From NCBI RefSeq assembly GCF_003570705.1, contig NZ_QWVT01000033.1:21488-85487 (forward strand): a stretch of DNA of 64,000 nt, read 5' to 3'. Source of the DNA: Mesobacillus zeae. Its GTDB lineage: Bacteria > Bacillota > Bacilli > Bacillales > Cytobacillaceae. The notes beneath the pieces were generated by a model that saw nothing but the letters and a program-made list of their open reading frames with translations, was not told where the DNA came from and searched no databases. The position numbers and the translations under genes were made by a program. Positions 16,560 to 25,707 of this stretch are shown piece by piece; position 1 is the stretch's first letter, and the number at the start of each line of letters is the position of its first letter.

Positions 16560-18385
16560 AGCGCGATCTGCAAATCAATTATGGCATTCTCGACAACATC
16601 ATCGAGCAGCTCCATACCTATAAGAATGCGCTGAACAAGATGGAATCCTCCCTGGAAAAGATCAATTCCTTCATCGCCCATAACCAGGGCGAAAGCATCG
16701 AAGCCTGGGAAGACCAGGTGCGGGGAATCAAGCGTGATATTAAGAACTACCGCACGCAGGTGAAGGACCTCACCAACCTGTTCGAAAACTATGTGGAGAG
16801 GACCACCACCCACATCGCCCCACTTTCCAGGAATGCGATGATGCGGGTGGATAGGAATGATATCTCCTGGAATCTTGATTCCATCGATAATGCAGTTACA
16901 GGTACGATGTACGGATTGATAGGCCATGCGGATAGGGCTCCTTTCCCCCGTTTTTTTGAGGATATATCCGATAGTGAAAAAGAGAAGAGCCAGGCCAATA
17001 AGGCGAAGCTTGAAGGCATCAAGTCTAAACTCAAGCATTCTGAAACCCGCCTGAAGAATAAGGTGGAAAAGCTTTGGAGGATCCATGAGACGAAGGTCAT
17101 CAAATTTGAGAATACAGACGATGATTTTCACAATAAAGCACTTAATGTGAATATGAAATATACAAGCTTCTTGGATGGTATATCCGACACATTTGAAAAA
17201 GGCTGGGAAGTTCTATCCGGATTGGTGAAGGGCCTGGCGGTGGCAGTTGCAGGCCTCGTAACTGGCGTTCTGGTCCTGGCAAAAGACGGCATCGTTGTCA
17301 GCCTTTCTTCCCAAATACCTGATGCAGTGGAGCCCGATTTCCTGAAAGAAGAAGCGAATGCCACCATCGACAAATATAAAAAGGCCGCCATGCAGGCAAT
17401 CAAGGATCCAGGCGGTATTTTAGAAGCGATTGGCCAATCATTTTCTGATACCTATGAAAAGGAGGGTATCGCCTACCTGACGGGTGCGGCATTGCCATCG
17501 CTTGTGCCAGTTGCTGGGGTGGCAGGCAAAATCTCCAAGGTCGGAAAGCTTGCCGGCAAGGCTCCCGCTTCAAAAACGAAGGGCTTTTCTGGTAATATAA
17601 AAGCAAAAGTAGATGATCTCGTCGGAAAAGGCAATACCTTTGAAGGCTTCAAGACCCGTGTCTCAGGTGCAGTCAGCAGCACCACAAGCCAGTTCACCAA
17701 AGCCATCAAGGCCCCATTCAGCAACAAATTCGTCCAGCGGGCCCTGAACAAGGCCAGAAGCGATTTGGCGGAAATCGGACGTGCCCTCGGAGGATTGAAA
17801 GTCCCTGTCGCTATCGAGAAACGGGCCCTCGCCACTGATTTTGGCCAAATCAACACCTACGGCCTAAAAACCAAAAACCTCAACGACCAGTTCCCGCAGT
17901 TTGCGAAGGTTGTCGATCGGGTTGAGGGGAGTGGGGGTAAAGGTGAGGTTGCTAAGGGTGCGGGTAAGTCTAATTTAACAAATGATATTTATAAAGTAAC
18001 GTCTAAAGATGTTCAACAAGCAATTAAAGGTTATGAACAAACGGGAAAATTCACAGCACACTTTAAAGGTTTTGAAGTAAAAGCACAACGTTCATTATCA
18101 CATTTATCAGATAAACAATTGAAGTTTTTATTTAAAAAAGGGTATTCTCCAAAAGATGGAGCGAATGATACAGTTATACTTCACCATCACGTACAAAAAG
18201 TTGAAGGGCCAATAATTGAGATGCCTAGTAGATACCATGATTTAGGAAACAAAAGACAGCATCCATTTGGAAATAAAGGTGGAGTTGGTAAAGGGGAAGA
18301 GAGGCAGCAATTCGATAAATGGCGTAAAGAATATTGGAAAGCAAGGTATGCAAATGAACTGATTAAAAGGGGAATAATAGAATGA
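16556..18385 (+). CDS. LXG-type polymorphic toxin with C-terminal LHH nuclease domain
   Basis: A 609-residue type VII substrate. Residues 1-~200 are a coiled LXG-like targeting domain (ending near IHETKVIKFENTDDDF). Residues ~215-250 hold a hydrophobic, glycine-rich stretch (GLAVAVAGLVTGVLVLAKDG), and ~300-330 another (AALPSLVPVAGVAGKI), as in pretoxin regions. The C-terminal tip (from ~470) carries LHHH at 542-545, then EMPSRYHDLGNKRQHPFGN and EYWKARYANEL, matching the HNH/Endo VII nuclease family with conserved LHH. It should cleave nucleic acid in rival cells. Base composition drops sharply to AT-rich from about 17,960 on, right after a glycine/lysine-rich hinge, as expected for an exchanged toxin tip. 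The immunity gene follows with an ATGA overlap. Confidence 0.9.
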   Translation: MKRDLQINYGILDNIIEQLHTYKNALNKMESSLEKINSFIAHNQGESIEAWEDQVRGIKRDIKNYRTQVKDLTNLFENYVERTTTHIAPLSRNAMMRVDRNDISWNLDSIDNAVTGTMYGLIGHADRAPFPRFFEDISDSEKEKSQANKAKLEGIKSKLKHSETRLKNKVEKLWRIHETKVIKFENTDDDFHNKALNVNMKYTSFLDGISDTFEKGWEVLSGLVKGLAVAVAGLVTGVLVLAKDGIVVSLSSQIPDAVEPDFLKEEANATIDKYKKAAMQAIKDPGGILEAIGQSFSDTYEKEGIAYLTGAALPSLVPVAGVAGKISKVGKLAGKAPASKTKGFSGNIKAKVDDLVGKGNTFEGFKTRVSGAVSSTTSQFTKAIKAPFSNKFVQRALNKARSDLAEIGRALGGLKVPVAIEKRALATDFGQINTYGLKTKNLNDQFPQFAKVVDRVEGSGGKGEVAKGAGKSNLTNDIYKVTSKDVQQAIKGYEQTGKFTAHFKGFEVKAQRSLSHLSDKQLKFLFKKGYSPKDGANDTVILHHHVQKVEGPIIEMPSRYHDLGNKRQHPFGNKGGVGKGEERQQFDKWRKEYWKARYANELIKRGIIE

Positions 18386-18825
18386 AAATAGAACTATTAC
18401 AAGCAATTGATGAAGAATTCGAAATGTGTGCTGAAGCATTTGGAGGACCTGTTGAAGAAGAGGAAGTTAGAGAAGCTGAAGATGATTTACAGATAAAGCT
18501 ACCTCATGATTATAAGATGTTTCTTTTGAAATATGGGTCTGGTGCAGTGGGAGAAGTGATTGTTTTAGGATTGAAAGAGGCTGAGTTTGTCGCGACACCG
18601 TCTTTTGTAGAACAATCACTTAAGTTTAGAAAAAATCTTCCAGAAAGCTATGAGAAATTTACTGTAATTGGAATAGATGGTGCAGGTAATCCGATAGGCT
18701 TTAATTTACCCAATACAGAAATTATAAGATTTCATATTGATTTAGGTGAACAAGAGGTAATTGTAAATAGTTTTGAAGAATACTTAGAAAAGGCTCTTAA
18801 AGAAGAGATAAATATACATTTTTAA
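18382..18825 (+). CDS. SUKH (SMI1/KNR4) family immunity protein
   Basis: A 147-residue soluble protein with the SMI1/KNR4 core EEEVREAEDDLQIKLPHDYK (residues 25-44) followed by MFLLKYGSGAVGE, FTVIGIDGAGNPIGFN and the terminal FEEYLEKAL. SUKH proteins neutralise nuclease toxins of polymorphic systems; here it directly follows the LHH toxin with a 4-bp overlap, so it is almost certainly the cognate immunity protein. It shares the AT-rich composition of the toxin tip, so tip and immunity gene probably arrived together. Confidence 0.88.
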   Translation: MKIELLQAIDEEFEMCAEAFGGPVEEEEVREAEDDLQIKLPHDYKMFLLKYGSGAVGEVIVLGLKEAEFVATPSFVEQSLKFRKNLPESYEKFTVIGIDGAGNPIGFNLPNTEIIRFHIDLGEQEVIVNSFEEYLEKALKEEINIHF

Positions 18826-19302
18826 TGAATTAGATTACTACTTAAAAACATGTAAGTATAATAGATGAGTGAACTGTGCCTATTTAACGGACAGGTTAAG
18901 AAAAAGTGCATATTGCGGCAACAAATGATCTCGCTATTGTGAAGTGACCCTTGTCAAACATACTGTTATTACAATGGGATAAAACTTAAGATAATATAGA
19001 AACTACATGTTAACTTAAAGCACTTGATTGTCTACTAAAGGCAACAAGTGCTTTTTTGCGTTTTGGCGCAAGAAACGAACAGGTACACAATAATTTTATA
19101 AGTGCATTAAGTGTTAAATTTTTATAGATTGTAATGGCTGTTTACAGTGTATGGCGATAGTAGAGGGGAAAATAAAGGGTTGTGTTATGTTTTGAAGTCA
19201 TCGTACAGTGTGTTGTAACGGATGCACGTTACGAACATGTTATCCGCAAAAAACGGGTAAACGTTACAGGGATTGTAATTGCTGTAACGGGAAGGAGTTT
19301 GA
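18826..19302. other. Intergenic region after the toxin operon
   Basis: AT-rich, no intact gene. It holds one terminator (19017-19057) and several GTTAC/GTAAC words between 19200 and 19300, which may be debris of earlier toxin cassettes. Confidence 0.45.
19017..19057 (+). terminator. Terminator of the LXG operon
   Basis: AAAGCACTTG / CAAGTGCTTT stem with an 18-nt loop followed by a T run. Confidence 0.85.
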
Positions 19303-19766
19303 TATGGAAGGGAAAGTGAATTTGCCAGTTCATATGAAGCAAGAATTAATCAAATACCTGCGGAAATAAATCCAAAGGTCCGTTTTGAAGGAAAAACGGG
19401 TGAATCACTAGTTTCCCTTAAGCCACCGCCTGACACAAAATTAAAACAAATGTTAGATCAAGCTGGTATAGCTGGTATACAGTATAAAAATGGAGTTCCT
19501 GATTTTTCACCAGTAGCAAAAGCACAAGTAGAAATTACCTATATGCTAGGTGGAAAAGGCAATTATGGTGGAAAAGCTAGACGAGCTAATTTTATTCAAT
19601 CAGACCAAAAGTTAGCTAACCAACTTAATAATTCACCTGAATTAGCAAGGCAATTTGGAATGGAGTCTGGTAAAGTCAGTGCAAAAGATATTAAGATATA
19701 CCGAGAAAAAACAATTTAACTTGGCATGAATTAAATGATATACCTCCCCCTGAACCTGGTGATTAA
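19303..19766 (+). pseudogene. Orphan toxin C-terminal module (HNH-type, WHE motif), truncated and frameshifted
   Basis: The frame is open from 19303 without a start: YGRESEFASSYEARINQIP, then RFEGKTGESLVSLKPPPD, AGIAGIQYKNGVPDFSPVAK, GGKGNYGGKARRANF and NNSPELARQFGM. This is the tip region of known LXG/polymorphic HNH toxins, whose sequence normally continues REENLLTWHE. Here a run of six A near 19708 is one base short, so the frame ends at a TAA; restoring one A gives NNLTWHELNDIPPPEPGD and then a stop, still lacking the usual final part. It is thus a displaced, dead toxin cassette left beside the active one, with no immunity gene visible. Confidence 0.8.
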
Positions 19767-19834
19767 GTATCTCTTCAATCATTTTCCTTCTTTTCTCTTG
19801 CTCAATAGACATTCGTCTCTCTTCCCCCTTTTAC

Positions 19835-19890
19835 AAAAAAAAGACCGCAAAGGAGCCATGTTAATATAAACAGAGCTACTTTGGGTCTTT
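19835..19890 (-). terminator. Minus-strand terminator
   Basis: AAAGACC / GGTCTTT stem, extended by CAAAG / CTTTG with a bulge, followed on the minus strand by eight T. Confidence 0.65.
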
Positions 19891-19978
19891 CCCATTAAAG
19901 AACAAGTAAGTTTCCAGCCGTTAGCAAAATGTTAGCAAATCCCTTTTTCTGGTCCAACCGCTTAGAAGCAGAAAATAC

Positions 19979-20025
19979 AAAAAAGCCTTGAATCTCTTAT
20001 TATTACAAGGTTTCAAGGCTTTTTT
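19979..20025. terminator. Strong hairpin downstream of the tRNA-Val remnant
   Basis: A 14-bp stem (AAAAAAGCCTTGAA / TTCAAGGCTTTTTT). On the minus strand it lies six bases after the tRNA-like 3' end and is probably the native terminator of that tRNA gene. Confidence 0.85.
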
Positions 20026-20030
20026 CATGT

Positions 20031-20081
20031 ATGATTCCTACTGGGTTCGAACCATCGACCTCCACCCTGTCAAGGTAGAAG
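20031..20081 (-). other. 3' fragment of a tRNA-Val gene (attachment-site remnant)
   Basis: On the minus strand the text contains an anticodon arm with CTTGACAGGGTGG (anticodon GAC), a variable AGGTC, a complete T arm (TGGTTCGAACCCA) and the acceptor end GGAATCA. The 5' half of the tRNA is absent. A displaced tRNA 3' end followed by its terminator is what remains at one side of an element integrated in a tRNA gene. No complete tRNA-Val was noticed elsewhere in the window. Confidence 0.75.
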
Positions 20082-20113
20082 GGTATTTTTTTTATAACAG
20101 CTAAAGAACGCGA

Positions 20114-20323
20114 TTATTTATTTATTAGGTCCAATTTTTTGTTTAATGTTGTTTGGTTAGATGTTTTTGGTGGCATTAGGCTCAATTTTGCCACCATTTC
20201 ACCACCAACTTCTCCCACGTTTTCCAGGATACGATTATTTTTGTAAACCTCTTTTAAATTCTCAACAGGAAACCGCACCATAAAACTAAAAGGAAAACCC
20301 GCTGCAACGGTTTTTCTCTTCAT
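20114..20323 (-). pseudogene. Doubtful small frame beside the attachment remnant
   Basis: A 69-codon frame begins with ATG directly after the stop of the RCC1 gene, without a ribosome site. Its first part overlaps the likely terminator of that gene (AAAACC...GGTTTT near 20300). The last ~35 residues (VGEVGGEMVAKLSLMPPKTS and on) end 33 bp from the tRNA remnant, where the 3' end of an integrase gene would be expected. I cannot confirm an integrase tail. Confidence 0.25.
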
Positions 20324-23300
20324 TTAATAAGGCATAGCACTGACAATGGTTGTCCAGCCGCTGTATACCTTTGTTTTCCCAACTGTACGATAGGCCCGGA
20401 TTTTATAATAGTACGTCTTCTTCTTGGTCAAACCGGTATTAATATAAGAAGAAGAAGTCGTCCCTTTCACATAGCTGTAAGTGCCTGTTTTTGAGGTTGC
20501 CCTATACACTTGATAGCCTGTTGCTCCCGATACCTTGCTCCAGGTCAGCTTGATACTGGAGGATGAATATCGTGCTGCCTTCAGATTGGCTGGGATAGAA
20601 GGAACCGGCTTTGCGGAGACAACTCCTGAATAATTCCCATAAACCTTAGACGACCCAACCAGCCGGTAGGTCCTAACTTTATAGTAATACGTTTTATTCG
20701 TTGTAAGCCCAGTGTTCGTATAGCTTGTTGAAGAAGTTGTCCCAACGTAGGAATACGTCCCCGTGCTGGAGGTTGCCCGGTATACCGCGTATCCATTTGC
20801 CCCGCTTACTGCTGCCCAGCTTGTTTTAATGCTGTTATAGGATGCAGACGCCGCTTTGACTGAACCCGGCACGGAAGGAACCGGCTTTGCAGAAACAACC
20901 GGGGAAAAATCCCCATAAACCTTAATTGAACTTACCAGCCTGTAGGCCCTGACTTTATAGTAATACGAAGTATTCGTCGTAAGACCAGTATGGGTAAAGT
21001 TCGTCGATGAGGTCGTCACGACAGGGGAATATTTTCCCGTGCTGGAGGTTGCCCGATCAACTTCATATCCGTTTGCCCCGCTTACGCCAATCCAGCTGAT
21101 TTTAATGCTGTTATAGGATACTGAGGTTGCTTTTGGACTGCTTGGCTTGGCAGGGTTCGGAATCCATTTTGCATAAAGAGTGGTATTTTCTTTAACGGTT
21201 TCTTTACTGAAATCCCACTGGTGGATGCAGCTTGCTTCTTTATACCAGCCGCCAAATGTGTATCCTGTCTTTTTGGGAGCAGCAGGGGTAGAAACAGTTG
21301 AATTAAAGTTTATTGTTTGTCCCGCAACTTGAGTCCCGCCCTGGCTATTAAACGTTACTGAATATCTATTAATTTTCCAATCGGCATACAGAGTTTGGTC
21401 GGAGGCCACCGTATCAAAAGCAAAATCCCATAGGGAGGTTAATAAAAGATCTTTATTCCAACCTATAAACGTGTACCCTGCTTTTATAGGGTTTTCCGGT
21501 TTAGCAATAGGCATACCGTATTTACCAAAATAGTCTGCTATATTGCTTCCGCCTTGCGAGTCAAAATGGATTGTATACTCATTTGGTTCCCATTTTGCAT
21601 ATAAGGTAATATTGTCAGTGAGTTTATCAGTATTGAAATCCCATGCTGTGTCATACAGGGAGTCTTTATACCAACCGCTAAACGCATAACCTGTTTTCAT
21701 TGGCTTTTCTGGTTCCTGGATTGCCGTACCATAAGTACCGGTAATATCTGCAATGTAACTTCCGCCCTGAGCATCAAAGCTGACTGTATAGTTCTTTGGT
21801 TCCCATTTTGCATACAAAGTAATATCTTCGGTTAACTTCTTAGCAAAATCATATTCAGAGGACAAATTCTCATCCTTATACCAGCCCTTGAACTCGTAGC
21901 CTTGTTTTTCGGGGTCTTCTGGCCTGTCGATAAGGGAATAAAAGTTCTTTACCTGATTTTTAAGAAGAGTCCCTCCGAATGTTTCAAATTGGACATTTAT
22001 ATTGATTTCAGTATTTTTTAGGACAGTTACTTTCCACTTTTCTACAGTTCCATCCTCTGCGGTCACATTATAGTCGGCCGGTGAGGTAAAATCTTGATAC
22101 TCTTCATTGCTAGGCTCAATTGTTGATCCAACAGATATCCCTATGTTTGGTCTAACATTGGTTAAGTCGGTATCACTGGGAACAATCAACTTTACCTCAT
22201 GGTTCACCAGATCAATTTGAGCCGGAACAAATTCATTTCCAATCGAGAAAGTAACAATATTGGCCAGGCTTGATCTAAGGTCAAACACTACTTTTGTCGG
22301 CTCATATGCATAATTATAAGAACCGGTACCCAGTTCACCTTCATAATTGATCCCTTTTGCATAAATTGAACCATCCGACTTGACCATCAATTGAAATTGC
22401 GAAGAAGGAGCTATTTCCTGCACACCCTCGACGTCATCCATTTTTACGGGAGAACTAAGGAATTGGTCGGTTGGGTTGTTTATTATGCCGAAGGCCTCTC
22501 CCCACCCATAGAAAACATGATCTGCATCCTTAGCAAATGCTCTATTTTCTGTAATATAAAGTTCCTTTATATTTGAAAGTCCCTGTATTTGGGTAGGAAG
22601 AATTCTTTTAGCCTGAGAATTCGGGCCTAAAAGATAGGAATGGCTGCTGCCCCACCCCCACACAGTTCCATCGTCACGTAAGGCAATTGTAATTCCTGGT
22701 TGAGCATGAATAGATGTAACATGATCAATATTTAGCGTCTTAACCGGAGTAGTCTTTGATGTTAAAGTACCATCTCCTAATTGGCCATTATCATTATTAC
22801 CCCAGTTCCAGACAGTGCCATCTTCTTTAAGCGCAACATAGTGATCATTACTGCAAGCTATATCAATAAAATCTCCCTGGCTTATCTCCTTGGTCAAAAA
22901 ACTGATTGGGTCACCTCCGGAAGATCTGGTATACTTCCAGATTGAACCATCCACCGTAAGAGCAAGTACGTCATATCCAGAAGTAGCTATTTTCTTCACA
23001 TGGTTAAGTCCATCAATTTTATAGACGTTTGGAACTCCTGGCAGGGCGGTGCTGTTGTTCGTCTTTCCCCTTGAGCCCACAATAAAGACTTCTCCTGCAC
23101 TATTGAGTAATATGAAACTACTAATTGAAGGCTTTACATCTACAATATTCGTAATACCTGGTAGCATGAGCGGAACATTACTATTAATCAAATTGCCATT
23201 GCCCAACTGTCCGACATCATTTTTCCCCCACGCCTTGACAATGCCTTCTTCATTTAAAACAAGGACATGGTCTTCACTGATCGAAACATTTGATATGTAG

Positions 23301-24460
23301 TCAAGATTCTCGACTTTATACTCAGAATCTACCTTTTCAAACAATTTCCCCTTTATCTTGACCTTCCCTGATGCGGTAACCGCAACAATAGCTTCTGGTG
23401 CAGTCTTGAATATTGCTATCCCTTCCAAGTCGTTCAAAAGAGTAGGGCCAACAGTTCCACCCCCATCCGCTTCATTTAAAAGCCCATTACTATTTTTTCC
23501 CCATCCCCAAATAGTTCCATCACTTTTCTTTATTAGTGCAAAATTCGAATTGGCCTCAATGCTTGTCACATTTGTCAAATTATAAACAAGGGTGGGTGTT
23601 GAGGTTGAACCAGAACCGCTCCCGATCAAATAATTACTATTTCGGCCCCATCCCCACAGAAAACCATTTTCGTCGATTGCAAACGAAGTATTTTCGCCTG
23701 CCACTATTTTATTTATATTATTTGCGACCAAAACCTGGACCGGGGTGCTGCTTGAAGTCAGCGTTCCATTCCCCAATTGACCATAATTATTGCGGCCCCA
23801 GGCCCAGACTGTACCGTCCTCTTTTAGAGCCAGTGCGTATTCTTTACTGACTGATACTGCGACAACATCTTTAAGTGTTTCAATTTGGGATATACCTTGG
23901 CTATATCCTCCCCTATTTGGGTCGTCTATGCTCCCTCCCGTCCCCAGTCTGCCATAGTAACTTGATCCGACCGAGTAAACAGTTCCATCCTTTTTCAGGA
24001 TAATTGCATAATCGTCTCCTAACGATACTTCTTTTACGTTATCAATACCCTCTAGCTGAACAGGGATATTCGATTTACTGTAACCGGTATTGTAGGAATC
24101 CTGCAGTGGGAAAAACGTATTTCCCCACCACCAAAGTGTGCCGTCTTCCATGACTGCCATGGAAAATCTGTTTGACGTACTTATCGATTTAATATTCTTT
24201 AAACCGATTGCCGAAACAGGAGTACTGCTGAATATAACGTTTTCCCTGCCCAGCTGATTATCAGAATTGTCACCCCAGAGCCAGACGGTCCCATCCATTT
24301 TTTTTATGGCTGAATTTCTGCCTCCCGCAACGGCTTTTTGCACGGGACTATTATTCTCAATAGTAATATTCTCAGCATTCACTTTGTCGAGCGAAAAAAA
24401 AACTGCTGAGAACATATTTAAAAGCAGAATGAAAATTGTAAATCTAATTATGTTTTTCAT
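20324..24460 (-). CDS. Large secreted RCC1-repeat protein with Flg_new and fibronectin III repeats
   Basis: A 1378-residue exported protein. A signal peptide covers residues 1-29 (cleavage after KVNA). Residues ~40-760 form about 14 RCC1-type repeats, each with DGTVWLWG-like and VSxSxxxALALKEDGTVWAWG-like units, predicting two beta-propellers. A short Ig-like bridge follows, then four Flg_new/Listeria-Bacteroides repeats (FSGWYKDSLYDTAWDF, ITLYAKW) at ~860-1110, and three fibronectin III domains (SYNSIKTSWAAVSGANGY, YYYKVRAYR) to the end. There is no LPXTG or membrane anchor. AGGGG precedes ATG 24460. It probably acts at the cell surface or outside the cell in binding; ligand unknown. Confidence 0.88.
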   Translation of the reverse strand: MKNIIRFTIFILLLNMFSAVFFSLDKVNAENITIENNSPVQKAVAGGRNSAIKKMDGTVWLWGDNSDNQLGRENVIFSSTPVSAIGLKNIKSISTSNRFSMAVMEDGTLWWWGNTFFPLQDSYNTGYSKSNIPVQLEGIDNVKEVSLGDDYAIILKKDGTVYSVGSSYYGRLGTGGSIDDPNRGGYSQGISQIETLKDVVAVSVSKEYALALKEDGTVWAWGRNNYGQLGNGTLTSSSTPVQVLVANNINKIVAGENTSFAIDENGFLWGWGRNSNYLIGSGSGSTSTPTLVYNLTNVTSIEANSNFALIKKSDGTIWGWGKNSNGLLNEADGGGTVGPTLLNDLEGIAIFKTAPEAIVAVTASGKVKIKGKLFEKVDSEYKVENLDYISNVSISEDHVLVLNEEGIVKAWGKNDVGQLGNGNLINSNVPLMLPGITNIVDVKPSISSFILLNSAGEVFIVGSRGKTNNSTALPGVPNVYKIDGLNHVKKIATSGYDVLALTVDGSIWKYTRSSGGDPISFLTKEISQGDFIDIACSNDHYVALKEDGTVWNWGNNDNGQLGDGTLTSKTTPVKTLNIDHVTSIHAQPGITIALRDDGTVWGWGSSHSYLLGPNSQAKRILPTQIQGLSNIKELYITENRAFAKDADHVFYGWGEAFGIINNPTDQFLSSPVKMDDVEGVQEIAPSSQFQLMVKSDGSIYAKGINYEGELGTGSYNYAYEPTKVVFDLRSSLANIVTFSIGNEFVPAQIDLVNHEVKLIVPSDTDLTNVRPNIGISVGSTIEPSNEEYQDFTSPADYNVTAEDGTVEKWKVTVLKNTEININVQFETFGGTLLKNQVKNFYSLIDRPEDPEKQGYEFKGWYKDENLSSEYDFAKKLTEDITLYAKWEPKNYTVSFDAQGGSYIADITGTYGTAIQEPEKPMKTGYAFSGWYKDSLYDTAWDFNTDKLTDNITLYAKWEPNEYTIHFDSQGGSNIADYFGKYGMPIAKPENPIKAGYTFIGWNKDLLLTSLWDFAFDTVASDQTLYADWKINRYSVTFNSQGGTQVAGQTINFNSTVSTPAAPKKTGYTFGGWYKEASCIHQWDFSKETVKENTTLYAKWIPNPAKPSSPKATSVSYNSIKISWIGVSGANGYEVDRATSSTGKYSPVVTTSSTNFTHTGLTTNTSYYYKVRAYRLVSSIKVYGDFSPVVSAKPVPSVPGSVKAASASYNSIKTSWAAVSGANGYAVYRATSSTGTYSYVGTTSSTSYTNTGLTTNKTYYYKVRTYRLVGSSKVYGNYSGVVSAKPVPSIPANLKAARYSSSSIKLTWSKVSGATGYQVYRATSKTGTYSYVKGTTSSSYINTGLTKKKTYYYKIRAYRTVGKTKVYSGWTTIVSAMPY

Positions 24461-24682
24461 TATTGAACCCCTATCATATTATTCTCTATCTTTGTATTAT
24501 ATCCTGGCTGTTCCTTTGCTGAGAATACTCTATCAACCGTTTCCGAATAGAAATAAATAGATTAAGAGTAAAAGAAAGGAATTGAAAGGCGTGTTACCAT
24601 ACTTCTACTTATTTTTTATAGTTATATTCAAAATTTTGTATAGTGAATAATGAAATTCTCTTAATAGTTAAAAAGTCCCCTT

Positions 24683-25006
24683 CTAGCTCTCTGGAAGGGG
24701 ACTTTTTAATTGCTTAACTGTTACTTTCACAGACTTGCTGACATTTCCAGCCTTGTTTTTTGCCGATACATACAGCGACGTGTTTCTCTTCTGAGCTTTT
24801 ATTTTTACTTTAAATTTCCCGTATTTGTCAGTGGCTGCCGTTCCGATTATCTTTGTTCCCACCTTAATGGTGATGACTGAATAACGTTCGGCTGCTGTAA
24901 CGTAAGTTGAAGTGCTTTTAACCGTATTAACCTTCGGTGCTGCAGGAGGCGTCTCATCGATCGTGAACTTGACAGTTGTTTTATTACCCGCTGAATAGGG
25001 TGTCAA
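24683..25006 (-). pseudogene. C-terminal remnant of a secreted Ig-like repeat protein
   Basis: 107 codons of a beta-rich Ig-like (Big) repeat protein: TPPAAPKVNTVKSTSTYV, GTAATDKYGKFKVKIKAQK and KNKAGNVSKSVKVTV. Similar units end the secreted protein at 35857-37473. There is no signal peptide or credible start, and upstream DNA changes at ~25,006 to an unrelated plus-strand fragment, so the gene is a 3' remnant cut by recombination. Confidence 0.7.
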
Positions 25007-25293
25007 GCTGTCGGAAGTGTTTCCGGAATGCCGTGAGCTGGAATATGTCTATGACTATGGCGACAACTGGCAACATCGCATAGTGTTGGAGAAAGTGATC
25101 AACGACTATGGAAGAAATCGCGTTGTTTGCCTGGGGGAACGGAAAGACGCCTCTAGAAGATGTGGGCGGGGAAGGGGGATATGCGGCATTTCTTGAAACG
25201 ATTGCCGACCCGGACAATCCCGATCGTGAGCATATGCTCGAATGGGCAAGGTGGCAGGGGTATAAAGAGTTTGATATTAGAACAGGCTGCTAG
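25007..25293 (+). pseudogene. pRiA4b ORF-3-like protein fragment, frameshifted
   Basis: The plus strand encodes KLSEVFPECRELEYVYDYGD followed by NWQHRIVLEKVINDYG and VVCLGE, then after a frame change DVGGEGGYAAFLETIADPDN and HMLEWARWQGYKEFDI. This is the characteristic order of the plasmid pRiA4b ORF-3 family (YxYDFGDxWxH ... PPEDVGG). The 5' half is missing and the frame is broken near 25,150. A terminator follows. Confidence 0.8.
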
Positions 25294-25306
25294 AATGTCT
25301 TTAGCT

Positions 25307-25337
25307 AAAAAACCCTCGGGCAACCGAGGGTTTTTCT
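25307..25337 (+). terminator. Rho-independent terminator
   Basis: AACCCTCGG / CCGAGGGTT stem with T tail, after the first pRiA4b-like fragment. Confidence 0.85.
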
Positions 25338-25420
25338 CTTTATGCGCCTTGCATAGGCGTAGTCTATAGGGGCAATCCTGAACCGCTAAGGCAGCTATAA
25401 TGAAGCATACTAGGTAGAGA

Positions 25421-25612
25421 GAATGATTGATGATTATTGTGCCAATAATCCTGTTTGTCCTGGAGATGTCTCAAGACACTCCGCCCCAAGACGTCGACGG
25501 GGAAGGGGGATATGCATCAACCTTTGAAGTCCTTGCCGATCCGGTACATCCTGATCATGAACCTATGCTTCATTCGGGCAGTTTGCGGGGATATGGGGAG
25601 TTCGACATTTAG
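25421..25612 (+). pseudogene. Second pRiA4b ORF-3-like fragment
   Basis: A shorter, independent remnant of the same family: ERMIDDYCANNPVC in one frame, then TPPQDVDGEGGYASTFEVLA and GYGEFDI in another. It diverges from the first fragment, so it is an old tandem paralogue, not a fresh duplication. Confidence 0.7.
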
Positions 25613-25677
25613 AAGATAAATGGTCAGCTGAAACGGCTGTAGTGTTCGGTGTTCTCCTAGCAATGAATACAGAAGTG

Positions 25678-25705
25678 AAAAATCCCCCGAATATCGGGGG
25701 ATTTT
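25678..25705. terminator. Bidirectional terminator
   Basis: AAAATCCCCCGA / TCGGGGGATTTT with a 3-nt loop between the pseudogene and the zinc-ribbon gene. Confidence 0.85.
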
Positions 25706-25707
25706 GA

